DNA from: OPU3-GD-OMZ sp964515235
Lineage (GTDB): Bacteria > Pseudomonadota > Gammaproteobacteria > Methylococcales > Methylomonadaceae
Direction of reading: 5' to 3'
Assembly (NCBI GenBank): GCA_964515235.1
Contig: CAZEVO010000004.1
Coordinates: forward strand, 1 to 64,000
Length of the DNA: 64,000 bases
Shown: one piece after another, positions 50,030-58,905 of the stretch
Position numbering within the stretch: the stretch's first letter is position 1
Layout: every line of letters begins with the position of its first letter
Notes under the pieces: generated by a model
Database searches by the model: none
The model's input: only the letters and a program-made list of their open reading frames with translations
Told to the model about the DNA's origin: nothing
Translations under genes and position numbers: made by a program

Positions 50030-51534
50030 AACTGATCCTTCGTCTTAGGTTTTGTTACTGCACTCTCCTTTCTCAACTTGACTAACGCTTGCTTTTTTAA
50101 TTGGATCCGTTGATCTCGGTCCATTTTTTCTTGTGCTATCCGCAATTGTTTACTTTCAAAACGTTGTTTAGCTAAATCGGCAAATTCATCTTCACGGCGT
50201 CTTGTAATAACCTTACTTTTACTGGCCCGAAAATACTGCACTAACGGAATATGACTGGGACAAACAACATCACAACAACCACATTCGATACAATCAAACA
50301 AGCCAAAGGACTGACTCTTCTCATGCGCACCTCCCTGACTATGCCAATAAAGTTGCTGCGGCAATAAATTAACCGGACAGACTGCTGCGCAATCCCCACA
50401 ACGAATACAAGGCATTACTTCTGTATCGTTAGTTTTCGCAACCTCTTTTGGACTTGCAACTAAAATACAATTCGTTAACTTAGTAATTCCAATACTATCC
50501 TCTGGCAAGACCAAACCCATCATTAAACCGCCCATAATCAAACGTTCAACAGGGCCATTGTAACCACCACACTGGTTCACCAGATCCTTAATCGGCGTTC
50601 CTATTCTTACCCATAGGTTTTGCGGTGTCTTCAGCCCTAATCCCGTTAACGTCACCACTCTCTCGATTAACGCTTGGCCTTTAAAGATCGCCATATAAAC
50701 AGCCATCACAGTACCTACATTTTGACAGATTACACCCACGTCAACAGGATACCCGTTGCTAGGTGTTTTGCGGCCTGTTAATAAATAAATTAATTGTCGC
50801 TCGCCACCAGCCGGATAAATAGCAGGTACAACATTTACCTGAATATGACTAAAGCCTTGACGCTCAATCTCCTTTTGCATTGAATCTATAGCTTCGGGCA
50901 TATCTTCTTCAATCCCGATCACACATTTTTTAATTGTTAACGCCCGTAATAGTACTTGTATTCCCAACAAAATTTGCTCTGAGTATTGCTGCATTAAGCG
51001 ATCATCACAAGTTATATAAGGTTCGCACTCCGCTCCGTTGACAACCAAGGTATCCACTTCACAAAAACTTTTAGCGGCAAGTTTAACCGCAGTGGGAAAC
51101 CCTGCCCCTCCTAAACCCACAATACCAGCCTCATGAATTTTGCTACAAATATCACTAGGCAATAATTTGGAAAAATGAACCAGTTGATCTATTGGAAAAG
51201 CTTCATCTAAACCATCTGTGGTAATAATGAGACAAAGAGACTTTAGTCCTGAAGGGTGAGCAATCTGACGTAATTCATTTTCTTGAATATACCCAGAACT
51301 TGCTGCGTGTAGCAAAGTTCCTTGATTACCCTGTAATTCAGCGATAACTTGTCCTTTTAAGACTCGCTCACCGGTTTTAACCAAAACTTTTGCCAACTCA
51401 CCTGACTGAGAGACTAAAGGATAGACTAACTCCTTCGGAATAGCGGCACGGATGATCGAGCGCTGACGAGACAAATCCTTATGCCCGTTCAAATCAAGAC
51501 CGCCTTCAAGAGTCCTACGCCCAAACATCATCAT
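50026..51534 (-). CDS. rnfC: Rnf/Rsx complex subunit C (NADH-binding, iron-sulphur)
   Basis: A 502-residue peripheral subunit. The soluble-ligand binding part includes GIVGLGGAGFPTAVKLAAK near residue 137 and VVNGAECEPYITCDDRLM near 162. Two 4Fe-4S motifs follow: CIRCGDCAAVCPVNLLPQ near 372 and CIECGCCDVVCPSHIPLV near 411. The C-terminal basic coiled coil (about 430-500) is short compared with the long alanine-rich tail of E. coli RsxC. The N-terminus has GGLDLNGHK where many homologues have GGIHPPEHK. Three starting methionines leave the start uncertain by a few codons. Confidence 0.92.
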   Translation of the reverse strand: MMMFGRRTLEGGLDLNGHKDLSRQRSIIRAAIPKELVYPLVSQSGELAKVLVKTGERVLKGQVIAELQGNQGTLLHAASSGYIQENELRQIAHPSGLKSLCLIITTDGLDEAFPIDQLVHFSKLLPSDICSKIHEAGIVGLGGAGFPTAVKLAAKSFCEVDTLVVNGAECEPYITCDDRLMQQYSEQILLGIQVLLRALTIKKCVIGIEEDMPEAIDSMQKEIERQGFSHIQVNVVPAIYPAGGERQLIYLLTGRKTPSNGYPVDVGVICQNVGTVMAVYMAIFKGQALIERVVTLTGLGLKTPQNLWVRIGTPIKDLVNQCGGYNGPVERLIMGGLMMGLVLPEDSIGITKLTNCILVASPKEVAKTNDTEVMPCIRCGDCAAVCPVNLLPQQLYWHSQGGAHEKSQSFGLFDCIECGCCDVVCPSHIPLVQYFRASKSKVITRRREDEFADLAKQRFESKQLRIAQEKMDRDQRIQLKKQALVKLRKESAVTKPKTKDQL

Positions 51535-51571
51535 CCCACCTATTGCAATACAACTGCTTTGTTAATGTGTA

Positions 51572-52120
51572 TTAATACTTGTTTCTATTTGGTTCCGGCC
51601 ATTGCCAATTCGATACACTCGGCTCAACCGACTTCATAACAATACAATCAACCGGACATGGATCAACACACAAAACACACCCGGTACACTCAAAAGCAAT
51701 CACCGTATGCATATATTTAGCCGCTCCTAAAATAGCATCGACAGGACAGGCTTGAATACACATCGTGCAACCTATACAGTCAGCCTCAATTATAAATGCA
51801 ACTTTTTTTTCAGTTGCGACACCAAACTTCTCATCGAGCGGCTTAACTTCAAGACCGAGTAAATCAGCCATTGCTTCTACCCCGCTCTCTCCTCCCGGCG
51901 GGCATTGATTAATATCAGCCTCTCCCTTTGCAATCGCTTCAGCATAAGGCTTACACCCTGGAAAGCCACACTGGGCACACTGTGTTTGCGGCAACAATGA
52001 TTCAATTTCTGCAGCCAAAGGGTCATCAGTCTCAACGTTAAACCGAATCGCGGCATAACCTAAAATCACACCAAAAAAAGCAAAAACCAAACAAATCCAA
52101 AACAATAAATTACCCTTCAA
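51572..52120 (-). CDS. rnfB: Rnf/Rsx complex subunit B (ferredoxin)
   Basis: A 182-residue subunit. An N-terminal membrane helix (residues 4-24) is followed by a 4Fe-4S domain, CAQCGFPGCKPYAEAI near 48 with a fourth cysteine in QCPPGG, and then two ferredoxin clusters, CIGCTMCIQACPVDAIL near 115 and CTGCVLCVDPCPVDCIV near 145. It accepts electrons from ferredoxin. It overlaps rnfA by 11 bases, and rnfC follows after 37 bases. Confidence 0.94.
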   Translation of the reverse strand: MKGNLLFWICLVFAFFGVILGYAAIRFNVETDDPLAAEIESLLPQTQCAQCGFPGCKPYAEAIAKGEADINQCPPGGESGVEAMADLLGLEVKPLDEKFGVATEKKVAFIIEADCIGCTMCIQACPVDAILGAAKYMHTVIAFECTGCVLCVDPCPVDCIVMKSVEPSVSNWQWPEPNRNKY

Positions 52121-52691
52121 CCCATCCCGTAAAACCCATAAAGGCCATTGACATTAAACCCGCCGTAACTAAAGCAATTGCATTACCTCGAAATGGCAAT
52201 GGTATATCAGCTAACTCAATTCGCTCACGTAATGCAGCAAATAAAACCAAAACTAAGGAAAAGCCAATCGCTGCACCAAAACCATAAAATGCCGATTGTA
52301 AAAAACTATTTTGAGCATGAACATTCAATAATGCTACGCCTAAAACAGCACAATTCGTTGTAATTAATGGTAAAAAAATTCCCAGTGCTTGATAGAGAAT
52401 CGGACTGGTCTTATGGACAACCAGTTCGGTAAACTGAACCACAAAAGCAATCACCACAATAAAGACAATGGTACGCAAATACTCAAGTTCTAACGGCACC
52501 AATAAATACTGATTTACGACATAGCTACTCACAGAAGACAAGGTCAGAACAAAGGTGGTCGCCAAACCCATCCCTATAGCTGTTTCCAGTTTTCTTGAAA
52601 CACCCATGAAAGGACACAATCCTAAAAACTTAACTAGCACAAAATTATTCACTAAAATTGTACTAACTAAAATTATTAAATAATCTTGCAT
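52110..52691 (-). CDS. rnfA: Rnf/Rsx complex subunit A
   Basis: A 193-residue membrane protein with six helices. LVNNFVLVKFLGLCPFMGVSRK near residue 13 and LGIFLPLITTNCAVLGVALL near 102 contain the cysteines that bind the intramembrane iron-sulphur cluster shared with RnfE. FYGFGAAIGFSLVLVLFAALRERIE-type sequence near 137-160 is conserved. The start codon overlaps the metG stop by one base. Confidence 0.94.
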   Translation of the reverse strand: MQDYLIILVSTILVNNFVLVKFLGLCPFMGVSRKLETAIGMGLATTFVLTLSSVSSYVVNQYLLVPLELEYLRTIVFIVVIAFVVQFTELVVHKTSPILYQALGIFLPLITTNCAVLGVALLNVHAQNSFLQSAFYGFGAAIGFSLVLVLFAALRERIELADIPLPFRGNAIALVTAGLMSMAFMGFTGWVEG

Positions 52692-54709
52692 TATTGGATT
52701 CGCATACCTACTTGAGCGCCTTCATCTGGTGCTAAGACCCAAATATCTTCGCCTCCAGGACCTGCTGCAATAACCATACCTTCAGACAATCCAAATCGCA
52801 TTTTCCGTGGCTGAAGATTTGCTACAACAACCACCAAACGACCGGTTAACGATGCCGGTGTATAAGCTGATTTGATCCCAGCAAAAATGGTGCGTGTCTC
52901 ATCACCAATATCAACGGTCAATTGCAATAATTTATCAGCACCGTCAACAGCCTCAGCTTTTATAATTTTAGCAACCCGTAAATCTAATTTAGCAAAATCA
53001 TCAAAAGCAATTGTCTTTGCTATCGGCTCATGTTTTTTTTCCACAGCAACACTGCTAACTGGCTCCATATTTTCTTTCGAGGCCTCCACAACAGCCTCAA
53101 TTTTGTCAGGATCAACACGTGTCATCAGGGGTTTAAATACATTAATTGTATGCCCCGTTAATGGCTCAAAGGATGCTGGCCATGGTTGACTTTCCAGCTT
53201 TAAGAACAATTCAGATTCCTGAGCTAACACTGGTACGACCGGCTTTAAATATGCCACTAATACACGAAATAAATTAATACCCATCGAACAAACTTCATGT
53301 AGCTCTTGGCTTTTATCTTCCTCTTTAGCTATTACCCATGGCTTTTTGTCATCTATATATTGATTTGCCAAATCAGCCAAAGTCATAATTTCACGCATTG
53401 CCTTACCAAATTCGCGATCTTCATATAGTTGTGCAATTATTTCATTCGCATCAATAAACCGCTGAAACAATGCAGGCTCAGCACACCGGTCCGATAATTG
53501 ATTATTAAAGCGTTTTTTAATAAAACCACTACAACGACTGGCAATATTCACAACTTTACCAACCAAGTCTGAATTAACTCGTTGGGAAAAATCATCAAAA
53601 CTCAAATCAATATCGTCAATACCAGCGCTCAATTTGGCAGCAAAATAGTAACGCAAATGTTCTGGATTTAAATGCTCTAAATAAGTCCGCGCTTTAATAA
53701 AAGTTCCACGCGATTTCGACATTTTCTCGCCATTTACCGTCAAAAAACCATGTGCAAAAATAGCACTGGGAGTCCTAAATCCCGCCCCTGTTAACATGGC
53801 AGGCCAAAATAGTGCATGAAAATAAATAATATCTTTACCAATGAAGTGGTACAGTTCTGCAGTACTGTCTTCACCCCAAAAGTCATCAAATGCCAAACCT
53901 TCTTTCTCACAGAGCTTTTTAAAACTCGCCATGTACCCAATAGGGGCATCTAACCATACATAAAAATATTTCCCTGGCGCTCCTGGGATCTCAAAGCCAA
54001 AATAAGGCGCATCACGAGAAATATCCCATTCTTGCAATCCCTGTTCAAGCCACTCATCCAATTTATTTTTAACTGTATCCTGAACATGACCGCCATGAAT
54101 CCACTCTCGTAGCATTTCAGTAAAACCCGATAATTTTAAGAAGTAATGTACCGAGTCTTTCTCAATGGGCTTTGCACCTGAAACCACTGATACTGCATTT
54201 TTCAAGTCTGTCGGGGAATAAGTCGTCCCACAGACCTCGCAATTATCACCGTACTGATCTTTGGCATCGCATTTCGGGCAATCCCCTTTAATAAAACGAT
54301 CCGGCAAAAACATTTCCTTTTCCGGGTCATAAGCCTGGGTAATTTCACGTGATGAAATATAATCTTGTTCCTTTAAGCGCTGATAAATTAATGCTGATAA
54401 AGTCTTATTTTCTTCGGAGTGGGTACTATGGTAATGGTCAAAATCAACTGAAAATTCCTTAAAATCAGCTTGGTGCTCAATACTCACTCGCGCAATCAAA
54501 TCCTCAGGGCTAATGCCTTCACTATCAGCTCTTAACATTATAGGGGTTCCATGACTGTCATCCGCGCAAACAAAAAAACAGCGGTGTCCTCGCTGCTTTT
54601 GGAATCGCACCCAAATATCAGTTTGAATATATTCAACTAAATGACCCAAGTGAATTGGACCATTCGCATAAGGTAATGCACTGGTAACTAGAATCGTTCT
54701 CTCAGACAT
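52691..54709 (-). CDS. metG: Methionyl-tRNA synthetase
   Basis: A 672-residue class I synthetase. The HIGH motif reads YANGPIHLGHLVEY near residue 14; the zinc knuckle is CPKCDAKDQYGDNCEVCGTTY near 145; KMSKSRGTFIKAR near 332 is the KMSKS loop. The C-terminal Arc1p-type tRNA-binding domain (about 570-672) has FAKLDLRVAKIIKAE, then ANLQPRKMRFGLSEGMV. It is divergent from mrp, as in E. coli, and probably shares a transcript with the rnf operon because rnfA starts at its stop. Confidence 0.95.
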   Translation of the reverse strand: MSERTILVTSALPYANGPIHLGHLVEYIQTDIWVRFQKQRGHRCFFVCADDSHGTPIMLRADSEGISPEDLIARVSIEHQADFKEFSVDFDHYHSTHSEENKTLSALIYQRLKEQDYISSREITQAYDPEKEMFLPDRFIKGDCPKCDAKDQYGDNCEVCGTTYSPTDLKNAVSVVSGAKPIEKDSVHYFLKLSGFTEMLREWIHGGHVQDTVKNKLDEWLEQGLQEWDISRDAPYFGFEIPGAPGKYFYVWLDAPIGYMASFKKLCEKEGLAFDDFWGEDSTAELYHFIGKDIIYFHALFWPAMLTGAGFRTPSAIFAHGFLTVNGEKMSKSRGTFIKARTYLEHLNPEHLRYYFAAKLSAGIDDIDLSFDDFSQRVNSDLVGKVVNIASRCSGFIKKRFNNQLSDRCAEPALFQRFIDANEIIAQLYEDREFGKAMREIMTLADLANQYIDDKKPWVIAKEEDKSQELHEVCSMGINLFRVLVAYLKPVVPVLAQESELFLKLESQPWPASFEPLTGHTINVFKPLMTRVDPDKIEAVVEASKENMEPVSSVAVEKKHEPIAKTIAFDDFAKLDLRVAKIIKAEAVDGADKLLQLTVDIGDETRTIFAGIKSAYTPASLTGRLVVVVANLQPRKMRFGLSEGMVIAAGPGGEDIWVLAPDEGAQVGMRIQ

Positions 54710-54878
54710 AATAATCAGTATTAAAAAATATTTGATAAATAACCGATAATTATGTCATAAACAAAAGATAAAATGTTGTTCTCAACCGTCAATATACATG
54801 CAAAATAACCACTAACCTGTAAAATACATAGTTATTATCAACAATTTAAAAACGCCCATTCACACGGAGTTCCAAAGT

Positions 54879-55964
54879 ATGTCAAGCGACCTTAAAAACG
54901 CTATTAATACCACCTTAAAAACAATTATTGACCCTTATCTGGAAACAGATCTAATCTCAGCTAAGGCCATAAAACATCTTGAAATAAAAGACGCAACAGC
55001 TCTCATAAAAATTACATTGGGCTACCCTGCTAAAAACCATGAAAGTGAGCTCAAAAAAACCATTACCCAGTCCCTTAAAGTACTGAGCGGACTTACTACT
55101 ATTGACATTTCTATTGATTATGAAATTACTAGCCATACCGTACAAAAAGCACTAAAACTGCAGCCCAATATCAAAAATATAATCGCTGTAGCTTCTGGAA
55201 AAGGCGGTGTTGGTAAATCAACTACATCGGTTAATCTTGCCCTCGCTTTATCAGCAGAAGGTGCTAATGTTGGTATTCTTGATGCCGATATCTATGGCCC
55301 GAGCATCCCCACCATGCTCGGCCTCTCAGGCCGCCCAAACAGTAATGACGGCAAGACAATGGAACCCAAAATTGCTTTCGGTATTCAAACCAATTCCATT
55401 GGCTATTTAATTGATCAAGACCAACCCATGATTTGGCGTGGCCCCATGGTGACCAATGCCTTACAACAACTCCTTAATGATACTAACTGGGACAACCTTG
55501 ACTACCTGTTAATTGACTTACCTCCGGGAACCGGCGACATCCAGCTGACCCTGGCACAACAGATTCCTGTAACCGCAGCTATTATTGTCACTACACCGCA
55601 AGATATTGCGCTACTAGACGCTCAACGAGGCTTAGGTATGTTTAACAAAGTAAACATACCCGTATTAGGCATTGTTGAAAACATGAGTATTCACATCTGT
55701 AGCCAATGCGGCCATGAAGAAGCTATTTTCGGTACCGGCGGCGGTTCATCTATGGCAGAAAAAAATACAGTCCCTCTACTAGGCGCTCTACCCCTCGATA
55801 GCCATATTCGCCAGTTGGCAGATGCTGGCACGCCAACGGTTGCTAATGACCCCGAGAGTCCTACAGCAAAGTTATATCGCGAAATTGCACGTAAAATGAC
55901 CGCCAAACTATCTTTACAAAACAAAGACCATAGCGCTAAATTTGGCAATATTATGATTCAGTAA
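54879..55964 (+). CDS. mrp: Iron-sulphur cluster carrier Mrp (ApbC)
   Basis: A 361-residue P-loop ATPase. The N-terminal DUF59 (MIP18-like) domain covers about residues 5-90; the deviant Walker A IIAVASGKGGVGKSTTSVNLALAL begins near 100 (key residues GKGGVGKST); LDADIYGPSIPTMLGL near 137 and LLIDLPPGTGDIQLTL near 210 are conserved; the CxxC that binds the bridging cluster is ICSQCGHEE near 271. A GGAG ribosome site lies nine bases before the ATG. The divergent neighbour metG is the standard arrangement. Confidence 0.94.
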   Translation: MSSDLKNAINTTLKTIIDPYLETDLISAKAIKHLEIKDATALIKITLGYPAKNHESELKKTITQSLKVLSGLTTIDISIDYEITSHTVQKALKLQPNIKNIIAVASGKGGVGKSTTSVNLALALSAEGANVGILDADIYGPSIPTMLGLSGRPNSNDGKTMEPKIAFGIQTNSIGYLIDQDQPMIWRGPMVTNALQQLLNDTNWDNLDYLLIDLPPGTGDIQLTLAQQIPVTAAIIVTTPQDIALLDAQRGLGMFNKVNIPVLGIVENMSIHICSQCGHEEAIFGTGGGSSMAEKNTVPLLGALPLDSHIRQLADAGTPTVANDPESPTAKLYREIARKMTAKLSLQNKDHSAKFGNIMIQ

Positions 55965-55999
55965 TACACGAAGAAACACTTTATTCGCTACAAAAACAC

Positions 56000-56035
56000 C
56001 CGGTTTCACGATTATCTAGCCAACAGTGAAACCGG
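56000..56035. terminator. Perfect 10-bp hairpin after mrp
   Basis: CCGGTTTCAC (56000-56009) pairs perfectly with GTGAAACCGG (56026-56035) across a 16-base loop. On the minus strand GTGTTTTTG follows, which suits the eptA remnant; on the plus strand the exit is CTCATTTAATTTC. It probably terminates both convergent transcripts. Confidence 0.7.
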
Positions 56036-56236
56036 CTCATTTAATTTCTTCAACTGGCAATTCGCAAACAAATCCAACGCTTTCGAATAGACCTTACTGT
56101 GCACATTCATAAACCCCAACACAGAATGAAATAAATTGTCATGCGACATAGGTCTTTCGCTTACCTTGTCAAGATCGGCCCGATCCACCCTTTGCCCATA
56201 TGCATCATCAGGCAACCATAAAAAAACCAGCAGACA
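56012..56236 (-). pseudogene. eptA: C-terminal remnant of a lipid A phosphoethanolamine transferase (eptA-like)
   Basis: An uninterrupted 74-codon frame begins just after a TAA (56237-56239) and has no proper start. It reads VFLWLPDDAYGQRVDRADLD and then SHDNLFHSVLGFMNVHSKVY, with ALDLFANC. The SHDNLFHSVLG segment is the histidine-containing end of the phosphoethanolamine transferase sulphatase domain, and the last 20 residues match the usual C-terminus up to the LDLF-CR ending. At least 450 residues upstream, including all membrane helices and the catalytic threonine, are missing. A stand-alone role is very unlikely. Confidence 0.8.
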
Positions 56237-56324
56237 TTAACATTACAAATAAAACAAATCCCTACCTAAGCGCCGCTTCATCACTAAAAGCTACCTGACA
56301 CCCTACTAAAGACTATTTAAAGTC

Positions 56325-56591
56325 GTGCAAAAAATGTTCAAAATCACTCAGTTTTATCATTCGATGCTCGCTAATATGCTCATGTGCCCAAACTCAAACA
56401 TAAAAACATTATCACGACCTAATAATTTGCTAAGAACTTTATTGCAAAAAGATCTCGGCTATACGCTGATGTACATATTCTTAATAGTTTTAGTAGTAAA
56501 CAATTCACGCTACTTTCAATCTATTTCGAAACCCTTACAAGATTTCGCTGTAATTATCTACCAAAAATCCCTAAAGGCCATGCTAAAATAA
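56325..56591 (+). CDS. Hypothetical 88-residue membrane peptide
   Basis: An open frame starting at GTG (an ATG three codons later is an alternative), with one strong hydrophobic helix (about residues 44-60, LGYTLMYIFLIVLVVNN), a basic N-terminal part and a C-terminal amphipathic stretch. No family is recognised and no ribosome site is clear. It sits in a 730-base stretch otherwise filled by the eptA remnant, so it may be chance or a decayed gene. Confidence 0.25.
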   Translation: MQKMFKITQFYHSMLANMLMCPNSNIKTLSRPNNLLRTLLQKDLGYTLMYIFLIVLVVNNSRYFQSISKPLQDFAVIIYQKSLKAMLK

Positions 56592-56692
56592 GCATTTACT
56601 AGTGTTAAAAAAGAATCAATTGCGCGACTCTCCAGACAACTGCTTTTTTGATTTCTACACCACCAGAAATAAAATCAATCATAACGAAAATC

Positions 56693-57259
56693 ATGAGTAT
56701 TAAACCCGATACATGGATCCGCCGTATGGCACGACAACATAACATGATAGTGCCTTTTGTCGACAATCAGGTCCGAAACAAAACAGAAGGTCGTGTTATC
56801 TCGTTTGGCACATCAAGCTATGGTTACGACGTCCGTTGCTCTGATGAATTTAAAATTTTTACCAATATTAATTCTGCTATTGTCGACCCAAAAGACTTTG
56901 ACCAAAACAGTTTTGTCGATGTTAAATCTGATGTCTGCATCATTCCCCCCAATTCGTTTGCACTGGCTCGGACTGTCGAATTTTTTAAAATACCCCGTGA
57001 TGTACTGACCATTTGTCTTGGAAAATCAACCTATGCCCGTTGCGGCATCATTGTCAATGTAACACCACTGGAGCCTGAGTGGGAGGGCCATGTCACATTG
57101 GAATTTTCAAACACCACCCCTTTGCCGGCGAAAATATATGCCAATGAAGGGGTAGCTCAAATGTTATTTTTCGGCGCTGATGAAGTGTGTGAAAACTCCT
57201 ATAAAGACCGCGACGGAAAATACCAGGGTCAAGAAGGTGTAACATTACCAAAAGCATAA
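56693..57259 (+). CDS. dcd: dCTP deaminase
   Basis: About 188 residues from the chosen ATG. MSIKPDTWIRRMARQHNMIVPF and TSSYGYDVRCSDEFKIF near 35 are standard for the non-E. coli-type dCTP deaminase. The active-site region CLGKSTYARCGIIVNVTPLEPEWEGHVTLEF (in parts; near 105-135) holds the catalytic glutamate; LPAKIYANEGVAQMLFF near 142 and the closing DGKYQGQEGVTLPKA are conserved. It deaminates dCTP to dUTP for thymidylate synthesis. The open frame extends 15 codons upstream, but homologues start at this methionine. Confidence 0.92.
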   Translation: MSIKPDTWIRRMARQHNMIVPFVDNQVRNKTEGRVISFGTSSYGYDVRCSDEFKIFTNINSAIVDPKDFDQNSFVDVKSDVCIIPPNSFALARTVEFFKIPRDVLTICLGKSTYARCGIIVNVTPLEPEWEGHVTLEFSNTTPLPAKIYANEGVAQMLFFGADEVCENSYKDRDGKYQGQEGVTLPKA

Positions 57260-57291
57260 CACCTTAAAATACACGCTATTCCACAATAATC

Positions 57292-57888
57292 ATGACCTCC
57301 CCAATTAACGCTGAAAACTTCTTCAAACAAGCATGCTTTTTTGAGGCTTCTCTCATTGGTGTTGCGCTGATCTTAGGTTGGCTAGCTGACATCAACCCAT
57401 TTGCCTCACTACACTTCTCAGAAATAGCCTTTTTGCACGGCATTATCGCCACACTACCAATCTTTATTATTTTCCTGGCACTGTATCAACTCAACATACA
57501 AGCCTTAATCAAAATTAAGACACTGCTTTTAGATATGCTAGGCCCGGTACTACTTCGTTATCACTGGAGCGATTTACTCATCTTAGCCGCAATAGCCGGA
57601 ATCTCAGAAGAAATACTATTTAGAGGTGTTATACAACCGTGGATGGAAAATTATTGGGGCATGCTAACAGGACTAATCGTCAGCAGTATTTTATTTGGTC
57701 TGGTCCATGCTGTCACATTACTTTACTTCTTATTAGCCGCATTAACGAGTACTTACTTAGGTCTACTCTTAGATATTGAGTCCTCACGCAATTTACTTAT
57801 TCCTATTGTCACCCATGGCCTCTATGACTTTCTTGCCTTTTTAGTGATTGCACACTCCTACCGCTGCCAACAAAAAAACAACGACTAA
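57292..57888 (+). CDS. CPBP-family intramembrane glutamic endopeptidase
   Basis: A 198-residue protein with about six membrane helices. The three motifs of the CAAX protease and bacteriocin-processing family are present: SEEILFRGVIQPW near residue 106 (catalytic glutamates), ILFGLVHAVTLLYFLLA near 138 (histidine), and VTHGLYDFLAFLVI near 173. These proteases cut membrane or peptide substrates; bacterial members are mostly of unknown role. It is followed by a small membrane protein one base later (TAATATG). Confidence 0.88.
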   Translation: MTSPINAENFFKQACFFEASLIGVALILGWLADINPFASLHFSEIAFLHGIIATLPIFIIFLALYQLNIQALIKIKTLLLDMLGPVLLRYHWSDLLILAAIAGISEEILFRGVIQPWMENYWGMLTGLIVSSILFGLVHAVTLLYFLLAALTSTYLGLLLDIESSRNLLIPIVTHGLYDFLAFLVIAHSYRCQQKNND

Positions 57889-57889
57889 T

Positions 57890-58372
57890 ATGCATGACTC
57901 TTCCGAATTACCACTACAAAAAGACCTTTTTATCGCTTGGCTAATATGGTGGGGACTCGTATTAGCCCTCATTACCATTACCTTAATCGGTCATTTTAAT
58001 GGTGATCAATACCGCCTCAACCCACCGAATAATTCCTTGGTTTTCTTACGAACCGTTTTCTATGGCCTTGCCATTATCACATTCCCTATTACTAATATCA
58101 TTCGCCATATCATGGTCCGTTTAAACCAGACAATGATTAACGACAAAACAGCAAAAACACGCTACCAGTTAACCACTCTCATTTCTATGCTAGCTGCTGA
58201 CTCAATTGGCTTTTATGGTATTGCCCTATACCTTTGGGGCGACCCGATTAATACCCTCTATATCTTCTCACTATTATCGGGTTTAGCCTTTTTCCTTTAT
58301 CGCCCGAAGTTTAATGAATATCTCACTATTCATGAAGCACTAAACACCTCTTCACAGAAAACCATTGACTAG
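57890..58372 (+). CDS. Small four-helix membrane protein of unknown function
   Basis: About 160 residues from the chosen ATG, with four hydrophobic segments (roughly 17-38, 58-78, 98-115 and 122-140), including IAWLIWWGLVLALITITLIG and FYGIALYLWGD. A C-terminal YRPKFNEYLT segment is polar. No family is recognised. The frame is open into the CPBP gene, but the ATG one base after its stop is the natural start. It converges with the osmC gene (four-base overlap). Confidence 0.6.
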   Translation: MHDSSELPLQKDLFIAWLIWWGLVLALITITLIGHFNGDQYRLNPPNNSLVFLRTVFYGLAIITFPITNIIRHIMVRLNQTMINDKTAKTRYQLTTLISMLAADSIGFYGIALYLWGDPINTLYIFSLLSGLAFFLYRPKFNEYLTIHEALNTSSQKTID

Positions 58373-58794
58373 TGATTATCCAGCTCAATTAATTCAAAAT
58401 CATGAGTAATCTCGACTGATTTTTCCAGCATTATTGAGGCCGAACAATATTTTTCTGCCGACAATTGAATAGCTCGCATCACCACAGTTTCTTTAAGTTG
58501 ACGTCCTGTAACAACAAAATGAACATGAATACGACTAAAAACCTTAGGTACCGTTTCTACACGTTCAGCAGTAATTTCTGCTACACAATCTGTGACATCA
58601 TGGCGACCCTTTTTCAAAATATGAATAACATCGAATGTTGTACAGCCCCCCATACCTAATAACAACATTTCCATCGGCCGAACACCCATATTGCGGCCAC
58701 CGTTTTCCGGTGGACCATCCATAATAACTGCATGGCCACTTTCTGACTCACCCACAAACATTGCATCACCCAGCCATTTAATTCTTGTTGTCAT
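58369..58794 (-). CDS. OsmC-family peroxide/thiol protein
   Basis: A 141-residue protein. The two redox-active cysteines of the OsmC/Ohr family are C51 in LLLGMGGCTTFDVIHIL and C117 in AEKYCSASIMLEKS. The N-terminal strand MTTRIKWLGDAMFVGESESG and GVRPMEMLL are typical of the YhfA-like branch rather than Ohr. It is likely to reduce organic peroxides or act on thiols, but the branch is not well characterised. It is transcribed alone and is divergent from the sugar kinase gene. Confidence 0.88.
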   Translation of the reverse strand: MTTRIKWLGDAMFVGESESGHAVIMDGPPENGGRNMGVRPMEMLLLGMGGCTTFDVIHILKKGRHDVTDCVAEITAERVETVPKVFSRIHVHFVVTGRQLKETVVMRAIQLSAEKYCSASIMLEKSVEITHDFELIELDNH

Positions 58795-58905
58795 TTTCTT
58801 CCGTCTTCCCTTGATAATAAAGCGTTAGAGTAGCATATTTTATGCTGTGCAATTATAGGGCTATAATAAAAGATAAATTGACGCAAACCCAGAGCTTCTT
58901 AACTG

